Assembly: GCA_017511535.1 (NCBI GenBank)
Contig: JAFWJS010000022.1
Span: 1-53,871 of the forward strand
Direction: 5' to 3'
From: Eubacterium sp.
GTDB taxonomy: Bacteria; Bacillota; Clostridia; Peptostreptococcales; Anaerovoracaceae
Length of the DNA stretch: 53,871 bases
Below are positions 50,501 through 53,871 of this stretch, in pieces. The notes beneath the pieces are model-generated. The model was not told the DNA's origin. It was given only the letters and a program-made list of their open reading frames with translations, and made no database searches. Numbering within the stretch: position 1 is the first letter of the stretch; the number at the start of each line of letters is the position of its first letter. The position numbers were made by a program, and so were the translations under genes.

Positions 50501-53500
50501 TCCAGTCAGTATTTCTATCAAATTCGGTTTTGTTACTTATATAAACATCATACTGGGATCGGTTCAGTACCGTCTCATTTCCATAAGTGTTGACTCCGCC
50601 GCTCTCACCCGTCTTCCTGGCAAGTGCTACTCTGAGTCCCAGATCGCTCTCCAGGAAGCCGACTTTAAATTCACTCTCTCTTTTATCGTCTTCAACGAAA
50701 GCACTGTGGTCACCTACATGAGGAAGATCGTCTATAATGATCATCTTACTGATCGACGCACTAGGCCCTATTACATACAGGTCATATTTGAAAGTCTTCG
50801 ACTTCTCGCTCAAGACTATGTAGTTTTTGGAATCATCGCTCTTAGCTTTATTTAACGGATCATCTGTCTCGGTTATCTCCTTCCAGCTGGAAGTCATGAA
50901 GCCCTGGTTGAGCATGATGGATGCTCCGGATTGTATACCGTCATTCTTGGTCTCGATAGTACCGTCGTCGTTCATTACCTGCTTGGTCCGGGCTCTTCCC
51001 TGAACAACTGTCGCAGGGTCGTAGTCCTGTTCAGGATACAGTAAAGCGCTATTATACTTAGGCTCACTGATTATGACTTCATCAAGCGTATACATGGTAT
51101 GTACGCACATGTCGATCCAGTAGCCTGCCGGGATAGAATAGCCCGGTCCGGTAAGCTTTATGGTAAGTATTTCTTTGCCCTTTGCGTTCCTTTCCAGTTT
51201 TACTTTGCCGGATTTAGCTCCTGATCCAAATGAAAACCAGTCATCATCGCTGTCGTCTTCGGCGCTTCCGATATTAACGTCCCGGTATCCCGAAGCAGTC
51301 AGGGTATTCCCTGAGCTGAACCTGATTTTTGTATCGCGTCCGGCTTCGTTCTCCGCGATCTTTCTCGAGCCTATGGTGAACAGATATTGAGTAGATTTTG
51401 TGACTTTAGTTCCGCTTGATGAAGTATTACGGTACATATCGTAATAGATTCTTCCGGTAAAGCCAAATGGCGAGTCGACAGTATCTACTATTGTATAGTC
51501 CGTCATCATTCCGTTTGCTTCAGCATTCTTACCCGGCGCCTCATTAAACATCCTGAGTTTCCAGTTGATCACGTCGCTGACTTTGGCTCCGCCTTTATAC
51601 GCTGTACCATACCCTGAAGAAGGACCTTCTATCGTGGTCTCTGTCGGATTACCAGATTTTTCGGACAGGCCTCCAATGGTTTTCTGAAGGCCTGGTGTTA
51701 TCGGTGCACGATGGACTGTAACGGATGACACCATGAAATTCCCATCTGGGTTAGAATTATATGCCTCATCAGCATACTTCGAAACATTCATTCCAAACTC
51801 AGAGCTGACCTGATCTGCTGTCATAAGTTCACACTTACCGTCATTTGGTGTGATCCCGCTTACCGCTCTGGCCTTCTGGATCGCTCCGCCATTACCTTCC
51901 TTATCAGGCACATCAAGGTTGAATCCAGTACCATAATAATCATAATACGGCATAGTGATAGTATTAGTAGCTTCATCATCTGTCTTAGCGTGCCGGTCGA
52001 TCAATACATTGTAGCCAAACCTAACAGCCTCACCTGGATTCAGATAGTATTTGCCTACTTCACTGTCATAACCTACATTGGAGATAGCAAATTTCACATG
52101 TTGTCTGCCGTTGACAGTTCCAGTAACCGTGGCTGTTACCTGTGCGCTTTTATATGTCAGATTATTCCTGTCATAAGGGTCTTTGCTCTTATCTATAGTG
52201 ACCAGTTGATTACCGTAATTCTCTGAATAAACATAATTAGCACGCACTCTATATCCCAGATATCCAGAATATGATGAATTTCCGTCTGAATAGTACCATA
52301 TCGTATCATTTGTATTAGCGGTTGCACACATACTATTGTATGTGAAGCCTCTTGGCAGCTCATCCTCGAGATCACTCAAGTACAGTCTGTCATAACTGCC
52401 GTTATATAAGACTGTGTAATACGTGATGGTCGATGCCTTTAAATCAGGATCACTTACCGAAGCACTTCCAGTACCGTTCTGATACATCAAACGAGTTCCA
52501 TTACTGATATATTGCCCATATTTATAGTTGCTACTGTCTGAATAACTTGGATGCTTGGTCGTTAATCCGTTATCATAGACACCCTTATAGAGTACTGCTT
52601 TGCCCTCGCTCTCGAGCAGATGATTAACTGAAGAATACCGGCTGTCAAGATAAAAAGTATTAGTAAGCTGCTTGCCGGCAAGTTCAGCCACATATTGATC
52701 CCAGGCAGAAACTCCCTCTGTCCTCTCAGGGAATTTAAGGTCAACCAGTATTTTGACATTCCCGCTTACCGGGAAGTGAATATTGAAATTATTGTCCCAC
52801 TTGATCTGCTGTTGACCGGCCGTTGTCGTATTGTTTATACTCCAATAATCATTCGCTGTACCGTCTGTTGGAATATTAACAGCATCGCTTCCTGAACCAT
52901 ACTTGATCTCTACTCCGTCGGAAGCTATAAATCTGAGATTCTTAACATTTACACCTTTCTCCCAGCTGAATACTCCCTTATTATTCGGCAGATTATCATA
53001 TATACGCGTTCCATTAAGCACCGTCGGCGCAGTACTTGTATTATTGATCGTAATCTGATAAGTCACAGTATCCGCCTGTCTGACTCTCGAGAAGTCGGCC
53101 AGCGTCCCGGATTTAGTCAATATTTTTTTGCTGAAACTGTAGACCTGAGTGTAAAAGCCCATGGTATCCCACAGTCTGTGTCCCTGATGGTCGCCGAGCC
53201 ATGCTTTATTTTTCAGATCGTATTGTTTGACCTCCCCCGGGTTGTCAGCACCGGCCAGTCCGGCCTTCTCTGCACTTACAAGAGTCTTGTAATGCATATA
53301 TGTATATGCCGAGGTACCTCCCCAGTTTTCAAACCGGTCCCATATGAATAATGTATTCAGGCCGGTGCGCTTACCTCCGCTGACGCTTTCCGTTACGGTT
53401 ATATCTGCTTTCCAGTTCTGTACTCCATTCCTTTCTGTATTATTGTTGGTGCCTGTTTTCCTGCCGAAAGTAACGTTCTTATACTCGCCTGGTTTATTAA

Positions 53501-53871
53501 GCAGATAATAGGTAACACCATTTGCTGTATATGTATCCAGACTGCTTCCATCTGGCGCCTTCAGATCCGGGTTCTGCAATACTGGAACAAGCGCAACCTG
53601 TGCTCCGGTCATATAGTCAGACATGCCGATGTGATCATATGCCTTACCATTGTAGTTATATGCCTGTAGTGTATTATCGATCACAGATCCATCATTGACA
53701 GAAGAAGACCCACTGATCTGAGAATTATTTAAATAGCCGGTTTTATAAATATACAATTCCGCATTCCACCTGTGGTATACAGGTGTTGTATAGCCATTAG
53801 ATATATATTTATCTGTCAGAAGCGAAACGGTAGCAGTATTTGTGTATCTCCTATTAGTTGAACTATAGTTA
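47565..53871 (-). CDS. Giant Cna_B-domain adhesin, 5' end outside the window
   Basis: The frame is open to the right edge, so the N-terminus is missing; 2101 residues are visible. A TTG at 53756 is in frame but is not a start, because coding continues upstream (for example YTTPVYHRWNAEL). The N-terminal 1400 residues are beta-rich repeats with isopeptide/DUF11-type segments such as RVRQADTVTYQITINNTS. Then follow four Cna_B domains headed GTKTWVDNDD, VEKKWDDRDD, GTKVWDDQNN and VEKYWDDYND (from about 49.45 to 48.0 kb), and a C-terminal FctA-like domain (LLLTKKMPERFSTG). It ends NYSDNGSGVRFEGGEE with neither LPXTG nor a membrane helix. It heads the surface operon. Confidence 0.85.
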   Translation of the reverse strand, partial: NYSSTNRRYTNTATVSLLTDKYISNGYTTPVYHRWNAELYIYKTGYLNNSQISGSSSVNDGSVIDNTLQAYNYNGKAYDHIGMSDYMTGAQVALVPVLQNPDLKAPDGSSLDTYTANGVTYYLLNKPGEYKNVTFGRKTGTNNNTERNGVQNWKADITVTESVSGGKRTGLNTLFIWDRFENWGGTSAYTYMHYKTLVSAEKAGLAGADNPGEVKQYDLKNKAWLGDHQGHRLWDTMGFYTQVYSFSKKILTKSGTLADFSRVRQADTVTYQITINNTSTAPTVLNGTRIYDNLPNNKGVFSWEKGVNVKNLRFIASDGVEIKYGSGSDAVNIPTDGTANDYWSINNTTTAGQQQIKWDNNFNIHFPVSGNVKILVDLKFPERTEGVSAWDQYVAELAGKQLTNTFYLDSRYSSVNHLLESEGKAVLYKGVYDNGLTTKHPSYSDSSNYKYGQYISNGTRLMYQNGTGSASVSDPDLKASTITYYTVLYNGSYDRLYLSDLEDELPRGFTYNSMCATANTNDTIWYYSDGNSSYSGYLGYRVRANYVYSENYGNQLVTIDKSKDPYDRNNLTYKSAQVTATVTGTVNGRQHVKFAISNVGYDSEVGKYYLNPGEAVRFGYNVLIDRHAKTDDEATNTITMPYYDYYGTGFNLDVPDKEGNGGAIQKARAVSGITPNDGKCELMTADQVSSEFGMNVSKYADEAYNSNPDGNFMVSSVTVHRAPITPGLQKTIGGLSEKSGNPTETTIEGPSSGYGTAYKGGAKVSDVINWKLRMFNEAPGKNAEANGMMTDYTIVDTVDSPFGFTGRIYYDMYRNTSSSGTKVTKSTQYLFTIGSRKIAENEAGRDTKIRFSSGNTLTASGYRDVNIGSAEDDSDDDWFSFGSGAKSGKVKLERNAKGKEILTIKLTGPGYSIPAGYWIDMCVHTMYTLDEVIISEPKYNSALLYPEQDYDPATVVQGRARTKQVMNDDGTIETKNDGIQSGASIMLNQGFMTSSWKEITETDDPLNKAKSDDSKNYIVLSEKSKTFKYDLYVIGPSASISKMIIIDDLPHVGDHSAFVEDDKRESEFKVGFLESDLGLRVALARKTGESGGVNTYGNETVLNRSQYDVYISNKTEFDRNTDWIGTGDGWTNIADLEGDALKEALRKARSIRVVVKDPEAWQTDTSKYMLYREARIHISFNAKIDDKNAQPGQIAWNSFGYKYQLPLSREGYESEKDSWYLEAQPLNVGLKYPNAPLLTKKLSEEVTRTVEKKDENGNVIMKPVLDENGNPKRQPVLDEEGNPVQRQVVDGEGHPITDDSGNPVMETVMEDVMEPETEEVTEIVAHKAEQDLKYRFIIYEGDPIGELDDPSELTDDQIAANLATRGIKFVYLPYEIKKGESEKEIGLWTIDHCSRYDAETESFTDAVDSEGNKIPWQWKNGQKYTVLELSMGDYNYKFDSITVDGKKFEKNNTVFANNTDIKMQLVADNRYQPEYVDVSGTKTWVDNDDKAGKRPEKITVNLFANGEKVDSKDFTPDDDGSWSFKFEHLLKEKEDGTHITYTVTEEPVRYYDTEISDPETDENGNVTSNITNTLNYVEINVEKKWDDRDDIAKIRPDEITVHLLSAEWKQKLDDQGEPVLDDNDRPVYEAPAEEDFKEIDSAVIKEDEDGNWSKLFKDLPDHNKDGVKIEYKVTEDEVDYYDTTIDQETDSTGIVTTFTVTNTLNYMEVTGTKVWDDQNNAAGLRPGQITVRLMRNQFDESGKEIVDENGKPVLIPATRQIMDENGEPVLDENGKPTYEEITAKLPDAQGSWEFRFDQLMMADDKGNMINYVVEEDRVPHYKEPVVESVTKYVVDENGEYVLDDEGNKIEDQINKEFRITNSIELTEVSVEKYWDDYNDSAGLRPGEITVELLADGKVADTVKVTAEQDWKHTFANLPKVDANWNEIKYTVSEQPVADYETAISPAGDGKFTITNRCLYIDLLLTKKMPERFSTGSGKNSTVAFRVEGKDKDGNIVYQNTVGFAFNEKSGASETKVLKKVPIDAEYTVTEIYSGSYTPKQAEITKKEVEQYDGEYRGYRGRTVWLFEFENDIGESGTGDNGGIVNNYSDNGSGVRFEGGEE
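48320..50125 (-). repeat. D-E-N-G-x-P repeat blocks in the adhesin
   Basis: A short repeat of the form (V/I)-(L/M/V)-D-E-N-G-x-P, 10-12 residues per unit, occurs in four blocks: about 50125-49905 (five or more units, between the N-terminal part and the first Cna_B domain), 49040-49000, 48660-48540 and 48370-48320 (the last three inserted inside Cna_B domains). Examples are VLDENGNPKRQP, VLDEEGNPVQRQ and IMDENGEPVLDENGKP. The codons vary between units (GAC/GAT, AAC/AAT, GGC/GGA), so this is not a recent DNA slippage product. Confidence 0.75.

Noticed and set aside
53757..53871. TTG at 53756 as the start of the adhesin
   Set aside because: The frame stays open with protein-like codons to the window edge and there is no ribosome binding site or signal peptide, so the gene is simply cut by the edge.

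Overview
The window looks like a chromosomal segment of an anaerobic Gram-positive bacterium of class Clostridia. Evidence: rplM-rpsI and greA-lysS in Firmicutes-type arrangements, AGGAGG-type ribosome binding sites, sigma-A-type promoters, SipW-type signal peptides, Cna_B surface proteins, ferredoxin-linked 2-oxoacid metabolism (IorAB) and a ferredoxin-tailed aldo/keto reductase. I cannot fix the family or genus. I saw no phage, transposase, integrase or CRISPR array.

Layout. 1-3.1 kb: rplM-rpsI behind a leader of about 330 nt, a HAD hydrolase with a small membrane protein, and a cupin. 3.4-6.9 kb: an AraC-type regulator convergent with a GH36 alpha-galactosidase. 7-9.3 kb: greA-lysS. 9.3-13.9 kb: a tandem acyl-CoA synthetase whose second half is a truncated pseudo-enzyme, followed by an alanine/ornithine-racemase-like gene and a 47-codon remnant of a bacterial Ig-like (Big_2) domain. 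14-22 kb: secreted wall-active proteins (an NlpC/P60-like protein, an M15 peptidase, a transglutaminase-like protein), a flavin-reductase-like protein, a GT4 glycosyltransferase, a MATE exporter and two tRNAs (Val-CAC, Arg-CCT). Both tRNAs are followed by a terminator and then an inverted copy of their own T-arm. 22.3-28.1 kb: a secreted papain-like protease, a cation/proton antiporter and cardiolipin synthase. 28.1-34.2 kb: iorA-iorB-paaK-ACT-SSS symporter, with a divergent acyl-CoA ligase at 34.4-36.0 kb. 36-44.4 kb: small membrane proteins, a NERD protein, an XRE regulator, an HD hydrolase, a lipoprotein nuclease, an acetyltransferase, a VanX/VanY-like lipoprotein, MntP and an aldo/keto reductase. 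44.5 kb to the right edge: a five-gene surface operon headed by a very large Cna_B adhesin that runs off the window.

Main discovery. Upstream of iorA, on the minus strand, there is a complete trp/phe-style attenuator: a promoter, an SD-preceded 20-codon leader ORF with five Tyr and three Phe codons, and three mutually exclusive RNA pairings ending in an intrinsic terminator. It predicts that iorAB-paaK is switched on when Tyr/Phe-tRNA is scarce. That argues the operon makes aromatic 2-oxo acids by reductive carboxylation of imported arylacetates, rather than fermenting aromatic amino acids. The SSS symporter and the tandem-ACT protein fit this model.

Other notable items are a 202-bp structured non-coding module bounded by 19-bp copies of the tRNA-Arg 3' end, the SipW-type/Cna_B surface operon with a repetitive D-E-N-G-x-P motif, and two short genes (51 and 56 codons) around the NERD protein gene.
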